Source of the DNA: Bacteroidia bacterium
GTDB lineage: Bacteria; Bacteroidota; Bacteroidia; Flavobacteriales_D; JAUILH01
Direction of reading: 5' to 3'
Length of the DNA stretch: 35,875 nt
Assembly: GCA_030433115.1 (NCBI GenBank)
Contig: JAUILH010000029.1
Span: 1 to 35,875 of the forward strand
Below the pieces are notes generated by a model. The model searched no databases. It saw only the letters and a program-made list of their open reading frames with translations, and had not been told where the DNA came from. Shown piece after piece: positions 1 to 7,577 of the stretch. A program made the position numbers and the translations under genes. Positions within the stretch are counted from its first letter, which is position 1. The number at the start of each line of letters is the position of its first letter.

Positions 1-459
1 ATTTGTTGGGGTTTCCACCAACACCATTTTGGTGTTTTTTTGAAAGGCAGCTTCCCAGGCATCCTTATCTTTTAAATTCACAAAAGTCGTCTTAATGCCC
101 CATTCGGGTAAGATGTTTTTCAGAATATAAAGTGTGTTCCCGAACAATGAAGAGGCAGCCACCACATGATACCCGGCCTTTAAATGTGCTGCCAGAGTAT
201 TGAAAATAGCTGCCATTCCGGAAGCCGTTGCGACACCGGATTCAGTCTGTTCTAAAGCACACATCTTGTTGATCAATTCAGAACAATTTGGGTTTGAGAA
301 TCGGGAGTAAATATCGCCTTCCAGTTCTCCCTTAAACATACTTTCTGCATGCTCAGCACTGTTAAAGGTAAAGCTGGATGTGAGAAATAATGGAACAGAG
401 TGCTCACGATAATCACTTTGCTCTGTTTGCAGTCTGATGGCGGATGTTGCGTCTTTCAT
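1..459 (-). CDS. Cys/Met-metabolism PLP enzyme (trans-sulfuration family), partial
   Basis: The first 153 codons of a pyridoxal-phosphate enzyme of the cystathionine gamma-synthase/O-acyl-homoserine sulfhydrylase/methionine gamma-lyase family; the rest, including the PLP-binding lysine, lies beyond the window edge. Family features seen are the N-terminal pattern TSAIRLQTEQSDYREHSVPL, the substrate-loop sequence YSRFSNPN, the LEQTESGVATASGMAAI segment and the ASSLFGNT segment. The ATG lies one base after the stop of the osmC-like gene, so the two are co-transcribed and probably translationally coupled, under the SAM-I riboswitch further upstream. The riboswitch points to a biosynthetic role (homocysteine from an acylated homoserine) rather than methionine breakdown; this is inference. 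The family is secure, the exact reaction is not. Confidence 0.9.
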   Translation of the reverse strand, partial: MKDATSAIRLQTEQSDYREHSVPLFLTSSFTFNSAEHAESMFKGELEGDIYSRFSNPNCSELINKMCALEQTESGVATASGMAAIFNTLAAHLKAGYHVVAASSLFGNTLYILKNILPEWGIKTTFVNLKDKDAWEAAFQKNTKMVLVETPTN

Positions 460-460
460 C

Positions 461-871
461 TTAGTTGATTTGATAAGTGTAGGTAATGTCAATGTCTTCT
501 CTTAGGCAGAATTTTACCGAACAGTATTTGTCGGCTGTGAGTTGAATGGCTCGAGCCAATTTGCCGTCATCAATAGAGCCGGAAAACTCAAAGTGAATTC
601 GGATGGCTTCAAACGGAGATGGGGTGCCCTTTTTACGATCACCTTCTACTGTGATTTTGAAATCGTTTACAACTTGCTTTTGTTTGTACAAAATGTTCAA
701 AACATCAATGGCAGAACAACTTGCCAGACTATTGAGTAGCAATTCCATAGGTCTGAATCCATGGTTATGTCCGCCAATGGTTTCACTGGCATCAGTATGT
801 GTCGTATGTCCGGAGTTGTTTTTACTTTCTAGCAAAAACGCATCATCCTGACGTTGAATCGTGAGTTTCAT
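461..871 (-). CDS. OsmC/Ohr family protein
   Basis: A 136-residue OsmC-like protein, the normal family length. It has the conserved RPMELLLNSLASCSAIDV segment (residues 40-57) with the first redox cysteine at Cys52, and the second in YCSVKFC (Cys117). Classical OsmC/Ohr proteins use this Cys pair to reduce organic hydroperoxides. In Bacteroidota, members of the family also sit in methionine-biosynthesis operons, where their role is unclear, possibly in handling sulfide or acyl-thiol intermediates (inference). Here it is the first gene after a SAM-I riboswitch and ends one base before a trans-sulfuration enzyme. The start ATG lies 49 bases downstream of the riboswitch. There is no signal peptide, so it is cytoplasmic. 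Confidence 0.9.
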   Translation of the reverse strand: MKLTIQRQDDAFLLESKNNSGHTTHTDASETIGGHNHGFRPMELLLNSLASCSAIDVLNILYKQKQVVNDFKITVEGDRKKGTPSPFEAIRIHFEFSGSIDDGKLARAIQLTADKYCSVKFCLREDIDITYTYQIN

Positions 872-920
872 AATAAATAAGTAATACAGGAAATGTGATG
901 GCTTAGCCGGATAGTCTCAC

Positions 921-1026
921 TTATCTGTTCACGATTGAAAACCGCGATAGGATTTAGCACCTTTTCTCTTTAACGAGAAGGTTGCCAAGGATTCATAGGG
1001 CCTAGTCCCTCCACCTTTCCTGATAA
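921..1026 (-). promoter_or_regulatory. SAM-I (S-box) riboswitch
   Basis: Reading the minus strand, the S-box core is nearly perfect: GGTGGAGGGACT at 1015-1004, GCCCTATGAA at 1001-992 and GGCAACC at 986-980. A P3 hairpin follows (TTCTC, loop GTTAAA, GAGAA; 979-964). The closing helix P1 pairs TTATC (1026-1022) with GATAA (925-921). S-box RNAs bind S-adenosylmethionine and turn off methionine genes when SAM is plentiful. Downstream, about 49 bases precede the osmC-like ATG. I see no strong GC stem followed by a T run there; GATA at the P1 3' strand could instead pair with TATC at 911-908 in the SAM-free state. Control may therefore be translational or through a weak terminator. Confidence 0.95.
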
Positions 1027-1047
1027 ATTGTACAAAAAGAACTGGCA

Positions 1048-1080
1048 CAAAGGTAGGCGAATAAAAATGAATTTTGCAAA
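1048..1080 (-). promoter_or_regulatory. Bacteroidota-type promoter of the riboswitch operon
   Basis: On the minus strand TACCTTTG (1055-1048) matches the Bacteroidota -7 consensus TAnnTTTG exactly. A TTTG at 1080-1077 lies 21 bases upstream, as expected for the -33 element. Transcription would start near 1041-1043, about 15 bases before the P1 helix of the riboswitch. Confidence 0.8.
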
Positions 1081-1106
1081 TTGAGACCACAGGAAGTTAC
1101 CTTTTG
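1073..1106 (+). promoter_or_regulatory. possible promoter of the divergent FGE-like gene
   Basis: TTTG at 1073-1076 and TACCTTTTG at 1098-1106 (the -7 consensus with one extra T) are 21 bases apart and precede the ATG at 1130. The -33 elements of the two divergent promoters overlap almost completely here. Confidence 0.35.
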
Positions 1107-1129
1107 GTCTTTCGACATTGAGAGTTGTT

Positions 1130-3100
1130 ATGAAATTACTGCTAACATATTTGGCGCTTCTGCTATTTAGCTCCGTTCATGGACAGATTGGGTATGATAT
1201 CAAGCCATTAAAATTGGACAGATATGGAGGACTCATGGATTGCCCAAAAGGATTTAAGCCAATAAAACTGTCCAAAGAGGAAGCCGCAACAATCAATCTA
1301 TATGTTTTGGACGATCAGGTCAGTTTTGATACATCTACAACCATTGTCAACGATACAGTTGGATGTCACTACAAAGGAGAATATTTGTGGTTTCCCCAAT
1401 TGACAAGTCATGTATATCACAAGTATTTAATGTCGACTCAACGTGGTGAGGATTCCGTTCAATACATCTCTCCCTGGGTGACAAACAAGGATTACCAACT
1501 GTTTCGGGATTATGTAAGGGATTCTTTGATGAGGAAAAAATTAATAGAAGAGGATCGAGACCCAGAAAAGTGGGGGATTGAAGTCTATGAGGATGATGGC
1601 GTGAGCTATGACAGGGAAGATTTGGGAATAAATTATGAGTCCAAATATAAATACATGTTGTCACCGGAAGGTTCTGCCGATCCCAATCAATCCAAATATG
1701 GTAAACGAGATGTTTTGAGGGATTTTTTCTACTCAGAGCACGATCGAAATGGAGGGCCCTTTAAAATAGATCAGAGAAAATTGGTATATCAATTTTATTG
1801 GTTAAACCTCAAATCGATTGACAATCTTAGTTCAACTAAAGATAGTTCTAAGGTGCATCCATTTACAAGTGATCCCATTTCTGGAAAAAGAGATTTAGAC
1901 ATGGAGATATTTCAGAAAAAAGGTCAAAATGGTGCGATTCGTGGACATGTTGATAGGTCCAGATTTATCATATCGGAAGCAGTGCCATTGATTAGGGATA
2001 CCGGCTTCTGGTATAGAACAGATTTACCCGATAATTACAAAGAATGGTTGACAGAGAATTACACCACTATAGGCATTTATCAAAATATGCCTGTGTTGGG
2101 CATGACTGGTTACCAGGCTTGGGCCTATTGCAAATGGAAAGAAAAAGTGTATACCGATCTGGGCATGAAAAACCAGAATGTATATTTTCCAATGTATGTA
2201 GAAATTGATTTGCCTAGAAAAGTACACGCAGAAAAATATCCAAATGAATTGCCTAGGTTGATCGTTCCTGCCGTGAACAATGAATGGTGGCGAATCTCTA
2301 ATGAGGATTACCAGAATTTCATAAGGGCAGTGCAGGATTCATTAATCAGGAAATTTATGGGAGATGTTCATTTTGGAGAATACGGGTTAATTCCAACTTA
2401 TGACATCAAAGGGAATTCAAATGATGTGGATGATTGGGTAATTGATTACTCCAAAAGGACCGATTTTACAGCCAAAAATGTTGAGGATGCACATTTGTAT
2501 TTTAGAACAGAATTTGTCTTTAGTGATACGACTTTTTGGACCGATCATGGTATGATTCATCCAGATAAACTAAATTATGAGTACGGATACATATCGTTTG
2601 ATAGGGCTAATGAAATAGGACACTTTGTAAAGAAACATTGGCAGTTGAAAACCAAATACAAACATAATATGCCAGAATTTGAACTCTATGAATTTGATTC
2701 TTTGAGCTCAGAATATGGTAAAGACCTGTGTTTCGCTACCTTTAACAAACTTGGAAACGACCCAGGCGTAAGAACTCATAAAATTCGATCACAGTTCTTT
2801 ATTCAAGAAACCGTCAATATCTACCCCAATATTCCGGGAAAAGGAACTTTAATACCCTACGATTTCGACTCATGTCCTGATTGTACTGTCCAAAACATCA
2901 CTTGGGGGCAGGCAAAGGCTTACTACCACTGGTATATCAATAAACGCAGAGGACATCAAAAAATGACCAAAAAGAACCCTACTGCCAAAATGAAACCAAC
3001 CAGAGAGCAATGGGAGTCAATGATGAAAGGAGAAAAAGTGACGTTGCCTCAAAAAATCATTGAATTACCAGTTCCTGCTTTCAGGTATGTGATTAAATGA
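1130..3100 (+). CDS. secreted protein with two degenerate FGE/GldK-like modules
   Basis: A 656-residue exported protein with a signal peptide (KLLLTYLALLLFSSVHG, then Q19). An in-frame TTG exists at 1118, but the ATG at 1130 gives a cleaner signal peptide. Two regions resemble the sulfatase-modifying-factor (FGE/SUMF1) fold as used in GldK and GldJ. Module 1 begins with TNKDYQLFRDYVRDSL (residues 118-133) and ends around VLGMTGYQAWAYCKWK (322-337). Module 2 begins with SNEDYQNFIRAVQDSL (390-405) and ends with ITWGQAKAYYHWYINK and a terminal PAFRYV resembling the GFR end of FGE domains. There is no FGE cysteine pair and no clear GGSW motif, so it is probably a structural or binding protein. 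No lipobox cysteine is present, unlike GldK/GldJ. Two small beta-barrel genes follow in the same direction. Confidence 0.75.
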   Translation: MKLLLTYLALLLFSSVHGQIGYDIKPLKLDRYGGLMDCPKGFKPIKLSKEEAATINLYVLDDQVSFDTSTTIVNDTVGCHYKGEYLWFPQLTSHVYHKYLMSTQRGEDSVQYISPWVTNKDYQLFRDYVRDSLMRKKLIEEDRDPEKWGIEVYEDDGVSYDREDLGINYESKYKYMLSPEGSADPNQSKYGKRDVLRDFFYSEHDRNGGPFKIDQRKLVYQFYWLNLKSIDNLSSTKDSSKVHPFTSDPISGKRDLDMEIFQKKGQNGAIRGHVDRSRFIISEAVPLIRDTGFWYRTDLPDNYKEWLTENYTTIGIYQNMPVLGMTGYQAWAYCKWKEKVYTDLGMKNQNVYFPMYVEIDLPRKVHAEKYPNELPRLIVPAVNNEWWRISNEDYQNFIRAVQDSLIRKFMGDVHFGEYGLIPTYDIKGNSNDVDDWVIDYSKRTDFTAKNVEDAHLYFRTEFVFSDTTFWTDHGMIHPDKLNYEYGYISFDRANEIGHFVKKHWQLKTKYKHNMPEFELYEFDSLSSEYGKDLCFATFNKLGNDPGVRTHKIRSQFFIQETVNIYPNIPGKGTLIPYDFDSCPDCTVQNITWGQAKAYYHWYINKRRGHQKMTKKNPTAKMKPTREQWESMMKGEKVTLPQKIIELPVPAFRYVIK

Positions 3101-3137
3101 GATACATCCGTATATTTACATCATAATTAATCGTACT

Positions 3138-3779
3138 ATGAAAAAGTTTGTTTTGGCCATCATCGTCTCATTCATTGCAATGGGAACTCAAGCCCAGGTT
3201 GGAGAGAAAGGGAAACTATATCTGGATGCCTCCGGAGGAATAGGTGTCTATAAAAATTTCTATACATACAAAGACGGAGGATTAACCATTTACGATAATG
3301 AAGAGGACACGGTAGCAACCGCATTTAATACCATTGGTTTGGAATATGGTCTGGCAAATTGGGTCAGCCTTGGGGTTAACTTTAAGGGAGGAAGGTATCT
3401 TGAAGATAACGCCAACAAAGACAATAAATTCAGGGTGTTTGAGATTTCTTCACATTTTTATTTCCTGAATAAAGACAAATTTACCTTGTTTGGAAATGCG
3501 ACACTGGGCACCAGTAGTCTGGTTGAAAATGGTCGATTTTTCTGGAACTCTAACTATGAAGCCAGGTTTTCTGGAGCACACACCTCTCTGGGCTTTGGGT
3601 TTAAGTGGCTATTTATCAAAGAAAAGGTAGGTCTGTTTTTTAATTACGAATTCAATAGATACTTCCTGGATCTTAAAAAATATACTGTCGACAATGACAA
3701 CCGGGACTTATCGGACGTGACCTGGACATATGATGTGAATGGGCACGAATTAAAACTAGGAATCTCTGTTAAGTTTTAG
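3138..3779 (+). CDS. small outer-membrane beta-barrel-like protein
   Basis: A 213-residue protein with a signal peptide (KKFVLAIIVSFIAMGTQAQ). The remainder is alternating hydrophobic and aromatic strands such as VSLGVNFKGGRY, FRVFEISSHFYF, FTLFGNATLG, TSLGFGFKWLF and VGLFFNYEFNRYF, ending HELKLGISVKF. The terminal aromatic residue and strand pattern suggest an 8- or 10-stranded outer-membrane barrel. I do not recognise a specific family. It directly abuts the next gene (stop TAG, then ATG with no spacer), so the two form a pair, probably co-transcribed with the FGE-like gene 37 bases upstream. A weak -7-like TATATTTA at 3111-3118 could also start transcription here. Confidence 0.75.
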   Translation: MKKFVLAIIVSFIAMGTQAQVGEKGKLYLDASGGIGVYKNFYTYKDGGLTIYDNEEDTVATAFNTIGLEYGLANWVSLGVNFKGGRYLEDNANKDNKFRVFEISSHFYFLNKDKFTLFGNATLGTSSLVENGRFFWNSNYEARFSGAHTSLGFGFKWLFIKEKVGLFFNYEFNRYFLDLKKYTVDNDNRDLSDVTWTYDVNGHELKLGISVKF

Positions 3780-4370
3780 ATGAGGTATTACTTAATTCTG
3801 CTGAGCTTTCTTTTGCTTGGCTTTTCGGGACGTGCTCAGAACACAAAAGGAGAAATCACATTATCGGGTGGTGCAGGCTACGGTTTTATATCGAGTATCT
3901 TCAAATTAGCCAATAATGTTAAGGCAAGTGGACCATTTAATGGGCATCTGGAGTTTTGCCTGGCTGATAATGCTTCACTTGGTGCGGCTTACTCTCATCA
4001 AACATTTTCTTATGAAGACGAGTGGACCAGAGATACTTTAAAACTTCAGGTTAATGTAAATGCAACAAGAGTGAATTATGGCCTCAGAGGTCTGTACCAT
4101 TTTCCAGGAGGGAATACAAAATCTACGTTTTATGGTGGCGTGAGATTAGGCTTCACCGTTTGGAACTATTCATTTGATGCCAATCTCCAGGAAGGTCAAT
4201 ACGAAAAGAATGTGCCCTTCAGGTTGAATTTCCCATCGGCTCAACTCTTGGTGGGCTACCGATACTTCTTCCTGCCGTTTGTTGGTTTAAACGCGGAAAT
4301 AGGGGTAGGCAATGCACCTTACTTTGTGCATGCTGGCTTGACTTTTAGATTCAATTCAAGCCAACCTTGA
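3780..4370 (+). CDS. small outer-membrane beta-barrel-like protein
   Basis: A 196-residue exported protein: signal peptide RYYLILLSFLLLGFSGRAQ, then strand-like segments (GEITLSGGAGYGFIS, GHLEFCLADNASLGAAYSH, TRVNYGLRGLYHF, STFYGGVRLGFTVWNYSF, SAQLLVGYRYFF, NAEIGVGNAPYFVHAGLTFRF). This matches the general outer-membrane protein beta-barrel pattern of Bacteroidota, where the last strand carries alternating aromatic residues. The ATG follows the previous stop codon without a spacer, so translation is probably coupled. No specific function can be read. It ends six bases before the stop of the convergent gene; the palindrome CTTGATCAAG (4366-4375) lies in the junction, but it is too short to call a terminator. 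Confidence 0.7.
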   Translation: MRYYLILLSFLLLGFSGRAQNTKGEITLSGGAGYGFISSIFKLANNVKASGPFNGHLEFCLADNASLGAAYSHQTFSYEDEWTRDTLKLQVNVNATRVNYGLRGLYHFPGGNTKSTFYGGVRLGFTVWNYSFDANLQEGQYEKNVPFRLNFPSAQLLVGYRYFFLPFVGLNAEIGVGNAPYFVHAGLTFRFNSSQP

Positions 4371-4376
4371 TCAAGA

Positions 4377-5261
4377 TTATTTGAAGTTTTTCGACCAGGA
4401 GATCATCGGAACCGGAACAGTAGTGCCATCTACAATAACGCCACCAGCGCCAATTTCCCAATTCACACTAGGCTTGGTTTGCCATCTAACTCCCGGAATA
4501 GCTATGATAACAGCAAAATCATCAATCACAAAACCATAAGAGTCTAAAATCAACCAGGCAGATTTCCCAACCCTCAAACAACCGCCAAGCGACATCAAAG
4601 GCGTATTCATGGAAAATACATTTCCACCGCCGCCAACAGCACCATAGCCCACACTTAAGTTCAGATTTTTATCATAGTCTCCAAAAGTGGCCATTCCATA
4701 ACCAAATGCTCCCCACCCACTGGGGTAGGCAAAACTGGTCCAACCCAGCATAGCACCTGCACCTAAGTGCACTTTCTCTCCTACTTTAAATGACACTTTT
4801 GGGGTGGCAATCAAAGGAACTGTGATGTAACTGGTCATAACACCCATAGAAAAGTTATCGTTTATGGCAAATTGAGCGTCTCCGAATAAACCGTAATGTA
4901 GCTTGATGTAACTGTCGTCCTTTTTTAACGGTAAGGCATTGGTGCTTAAGAAATATCGCGTGCCCATTCTGTTTGGAGCCGCTGAACCGCCTTTCCACGA
5001 TCTTCCCGATTTTTCAGCTTCACTAATGGATTTGATCTCATGTTTGGGAATGATGATCTCTCCCAATTCTTGAGTCTTTAACAAAACTTCTCTCGCATCT
5101 TGTCTGAGTATTTGTCCAATGTATTGAGTGCCATCATTTTTAACAACAACATACAGCTTATAGGATACTGTTGTCGTATCAGATCCCTCTTGCGCTTGAG
5201 TGATGCTTGGAAGACCGATAAACAAAACGCCTAATAAAACTATTTTGATAAATGCGTTCAT
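4377..5261 (-). CDS. exported protein, Sm-like N-terminal part plus beta-barrel
   Basis: A 294-residue protein with a signal peptide (NAFIKIVLLGVLFIGLPSITQAQ). Residues about 32-80 form a compact beta-rich segment (YKLYVVVKNDGTQYIGQILRQ, then EVLLKTQELGEIIIPKHEIKSI) of the kind often seen before barrels in Bacteroidota and reminiscent of Sm-like folds. The rest is Gly- and aromatic-rich strand sequence (KLHYGLFGDAQFAINDNFSM, HLGAGAMLGWTSFAY, WGAFGYGMATFGDY, NLSVGYGAVGGGG, EIGAGGVIVDG) that suggests an outer-membrane barrel. Function is not recognisable. It is transcribed divergently from hemE from a TATATTTG promoter and ends next to a convergent barrel gene. Confidence 0.7.
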   Translation of the reverse strand: MNAFIKIVLLGVLFIGLPSITQAQEGSDTTTVSYKLYVVVKNDGTQYIGQILRQDAREVLLKTQELGEIIIPKHEIKSISEAEKSGRSWKGGSAAPNRMGTRYFLSTNALPLKKDDSYIKLHYGLFGDAQFAINDNFSMGVMTSYITVPLIATPKVSFKVGEKVHLGAGAMLGWTSFAYPSGWGAFGYGMATFGDYDKNLNLSVGYGAVGGGGNVFSMNTPLMSLGGCLRVGKSAWLILDSYGFVIDDFAVIIAIPGVRWQTKPSVNWEIGAGGVIVDGTTVPVPMISWSKNFK

Positions 5262-5288
5262 AACTGATTAAATTATTCAATTCTAAAC

Positions 5289-5308
5289 CAAATATAGCTT
5301 TAAATTTG
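5289..5308. promoter_or_regulatory. back-to-back promoters for hemE and the beta-barrel gene
   Basis: TATATTTG on the minus strand (5296-5289) and TAAATTTG on the plus strand (5301-5308) both fit the Bacteroidota -7 consensus TAnnTTTG and are only four bases apart. The plus-strand box ends four bases before the hemE ATG at 5313; the minus box is 27 bases from its ATG at 5261. The two polymerases could hardly bind at the same time. Confidence 0.7.
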
Positions 5309-5312
5309 CAGC

Positions 5313-6341
5313 ATGGCTTTAGAGAATGATTTGATTTTACGAGCAGCTCGTGGTGAACAAGTTGAAAGAACGCCAGTATGGCTCATGCGTCAGGCAGGCA
5401 GGATATTAAAAGAATATCGAGAGGTGAGAGGAAGTCTATCCGGTTTCAAAGAATTGGTTGAGACCCCTGAGTTGGCAGCAGAGGTAACCATTCAACCAGT
5501 GGATATTCTGGGGGTGGATGCAGCAATTATTTTCTCAGATATTCTGGTCATCCCGGAAGCAATGGGATTGCCCTATCAAATGGTTGAGAAAAAAGGCCCT
5601 TGGTTCGAAAACACAATTAAGAGCCAGGCAGACGTTGATAAACTCAGAGATGCCAGTGTTGATGATCTGGGGTATGTATTTGAAGCGATTAAAATTACCA
5701 AACGAGAGTTAAATGGGCGTGTGCCGCTTATCGGTTTTGCAGGTGCACCATGGACCATTTTTTGCTACATGGTAGAAGGAGAAGGCTCCAAAACTTTCTC
5801 CAAAGCAAGAAGGCTATTGTATACCCACCCAGAATTGTCTCATCAGTTGTTGGATAAGATAACTAACCTAACCATTGATTACCTGAAAGGGCAAATTAAA
5901 GCTGGTGCCGATATGGTTCAGGTCTTTGATTCATGGGCCGGAATCCTAGATTATAAACAGTACAGAGAGTTTGGAACGAAATATGTATCTAAGATTTGTA
6001 AAGCAATTAAAGAAGTACCAATTACAGTGTTCGCAAAAGGCGCATATCAGGCAAGAAAAGAAATCGCATCCATGGAATGTAATACCATTGGATTGGATTG
6101 GAATATGAGTATTCAGCAAAGTAAATCCATTATTGGACCGAATAAAACTTTGCAGGGAAATCTCGATCCGTGTGTCTTATATGCAGATTTTAAGCGCATT
6201 GAATTGGAAACTCACAAAATGTTAAATAGCTTTGGGAGTCAAAGACACATTGCAAATTTGGGACATGGTGTTTATCCTGATACCAACCCAGACAATGTAA
6301 GGTGTTTTATTGAAGCCGTTAAATCGTATCAACATAAATAA
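5313..6341 (+). CDS. hemE: uroporphyrinogen decarboxylase
   Basis: A 342-residue cytoplasmic enzyme that converts uroporphyrinogen III to coproporphyrinogen III in heme synthesis by removing four carboxyl groups. Both family signatures are present: [10 protein letters not shown] (residues 21-30, the substrate-binding arginines) and [16 protein letters not shown] (141-156). The catalytic aspartate sits in FSDILV (74-79), and the C-terminal [15 protein letters not shown] segment is also typical. Length is as expected. The start is fixed because the next Met (residue 25) is inside signature 1; yet the -7 promoter box ends only four bases before the ATG, so the mRNA is probably leaderless. An OmpA-domain gene begins six bases after the stop and is likely co-transcribed. 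Confidence 0.98.
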   Translation: MALENDLILRAARGEQVERTPVWLMRQAGRILKEYREVRGSLSGFKELVETPELAAEVTIQPVDILGVDAAIIFSDILVIPEAMGLPYQMVEKKGPWFENTIKSQADVDKLRDASVDDLGYVFEAIKITKRELNGRVPLIGFAGAPWTIFCYMVEGEGSKTFSKARRLLYTHPELSHQLLDKITNLTIDYLKGQIKAGADMVQVFDSWAGILDYKQYREFGTKYVSKICKAIKEVPITVFAKGAYQARKEIASMECNTIGLDWNMSIQQSKSIIGPNKTLQGNLDPCVLYADFKRIELETHKMLNSFGSQRHIANLGHGVYPDTNPDNVRCFIEAVKSYQHK

Positions 6342-6347
6342 GAAATT

Positions 6348-7508
6348 ATGACTATTGGAAAAATTATTGGAGCCGGATTAATACTCATGTCAGGAGCAAG
6401 TTTTGCTCAGGATGATGATAAAAACCTGGTTCAAAACGGAGGGTTTGAAACTTTGGACGGTCGATTGAAAAAGGCTGGTCAGATTGAAGTAGCAAAACAT
6501 TGGATTTCACCAACGGGAATGAAAGCGGATTTATTTTCTGCTTCCGTTAAAGACCCGGTGTCAACTCCAAAAAACTACATGGGTGGAGAAGAGCCTGCGG
6601 AAGGTGATAATTATGCCGGAATCAGAGCGTATAGCTACAATGATAAAATGGTGAGAACCTACATTCAAACTGAGTTGTTGGGACCATTAAAGAAAGATAT
6701 GCAATACTGCGTGTCATTTAAAGTGAGTTTGTCCGAGAGATCGAAATATTCGTCAAATAATCTGGCAGCACACTTGTCTAAAAAACCTCTGGAAACTGAA
6801 GAAAAGATCAGTTTATTGGTTGAAGATGTAGAAAATAAACACAGCAAAAACAAAGTGTTTGATGCCGTTTTTAATTGGGAAACTGTATGTCATATTTTTA
6901 AGGCCGACGGAGGTGAGAAATTCCTGACTATCGGAAATTTTGATACCAACAAAAAGACCAAGTATGGAAAAATGAAGAAACCAAAGAACATTTCAGGTAC
7001 TCAGACTTATGATGCATACTATTTTATTGATGATGTCCAGGTTTTTCTATTAGACAGTGCCGCTGAATGTAACTGTGAAAAAGAAGATTTGACGAAAGAT
7101 GAAGTAGAGACTATCTACGTGAGTACTGTAATCAGTAAGAGAGAGTTAAAAACACCTGAGCTTCTAGAAGCAAGTACAGTTTACTTTGCCTCAAACAAGT
7201 ACGACCTCACAATGGCCGCTAAGCAAGGTTTGGATAACCTGGCTGCCAGAATGTTGGAAGATCAATCCATAAAATTGGTGGTGCATGGCCATACAGATAA
7301 AAAAGAAACAGAAGCTGGTATGGAAAATCCATTACTGAAATACACCGCTCAAAAAAGAGCAGATGCTGCAATCAAGTATCTGGAGTCTAAAGGTGTAGAC
7401 AAGTCCAGACTCACAAAAGAATTACATGGCGATAAGAACCCTGCAGATACTGCAGATACCGGAATCGGTCATGCGAAAAACAGACGGGTAGAGTTTACAC
7501 TTCAGTAG
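6348..7508 (+). CDS. OmpA-domain outer-membrane protein
   Basis: A 386-residue exported protein. A signal peptide (residues 1-20, ending ASFAQ) is followed by a domain opening with NLVQNGGFETLDGR that resembles carbohydrate-binding-like jelly-roll modules found before OmpA domains in Bacteroidota. The C-terminal ~110 residues are an OmpA/MotB peptidoglycan-binding domain: STVYFASNKYDLT, LVVHGHTDKKE, KRADAAIKYLESKGV and the end GHAKNRRVEFTL, with the diaminopimelate-contacting Asp and Arg positions kept. It probably anchors the outer membrane to the cell wall. It follows hemE by six bases without its own visible promoter and ends just before a strong terminator. The pairing with hemE is unlikely to be functional. 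Confidence 0.85.
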   Translation: MTIGKIIGAGLILMSGASFAQDDDKNLVQNGGFETLDGRLKKAGQIEVAKHWISPTGMKADLFSASVKDPVSTPKNYMGGEEPAEGDNYAGIRAYSYNDKMVRTYIQTELLGPLKKDMQYCVSFKVSLSERSKYSSNNLAAHLSKKPLETEEKISLLVEDVENKHSKNKVFDAVFNWETVCHIFKADGGEKFLTIGNFDTNKKTKYGKMKKPKNISGTQTYDAYYFIDDVQVFLLDSAAECNCEKEDLTKDEVETIYVSTVISKRELKTPELLEASTVYFASNKYDLTMAAKQGLDNLAARMLEDQSIKLVVHGHTDKKETEAGMENPLLKYTAQKRADAAIKYLESKGVDKSRLTKELHGDKNPADTADTGIGHAKNRRVEFTLQ

Positions 7509-7530
7509 ACTTAAGAACGCAATAGTGTTA

Positions 7531-7564
7531 AAAACCTCCACGCCCTGGCGTGGAGGTTTTTTTT
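7531..7564 (+). terminator. intrinsic terminator of the hemE operon
   Basis: A perfect 14-base inverted repeat (AAAACCTCCACGCC / GGCGTGGAGGTTTT) with a two-base centre is followed by a run of eight T in total. It ends transcription after the OmpA gene; the run of A on the left arm could also let it act on the minus strand. Confidence 0.95.
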
Positions 7565-7577
7565 ATTTTAGCGCATC

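Noticed and set aside
4366..4375. Palindrome CTTGATCAAG as a bidirectional terminator
   Set aside because: Only five base pairs with no loop and no T run; it cannot form a stable hairpin.
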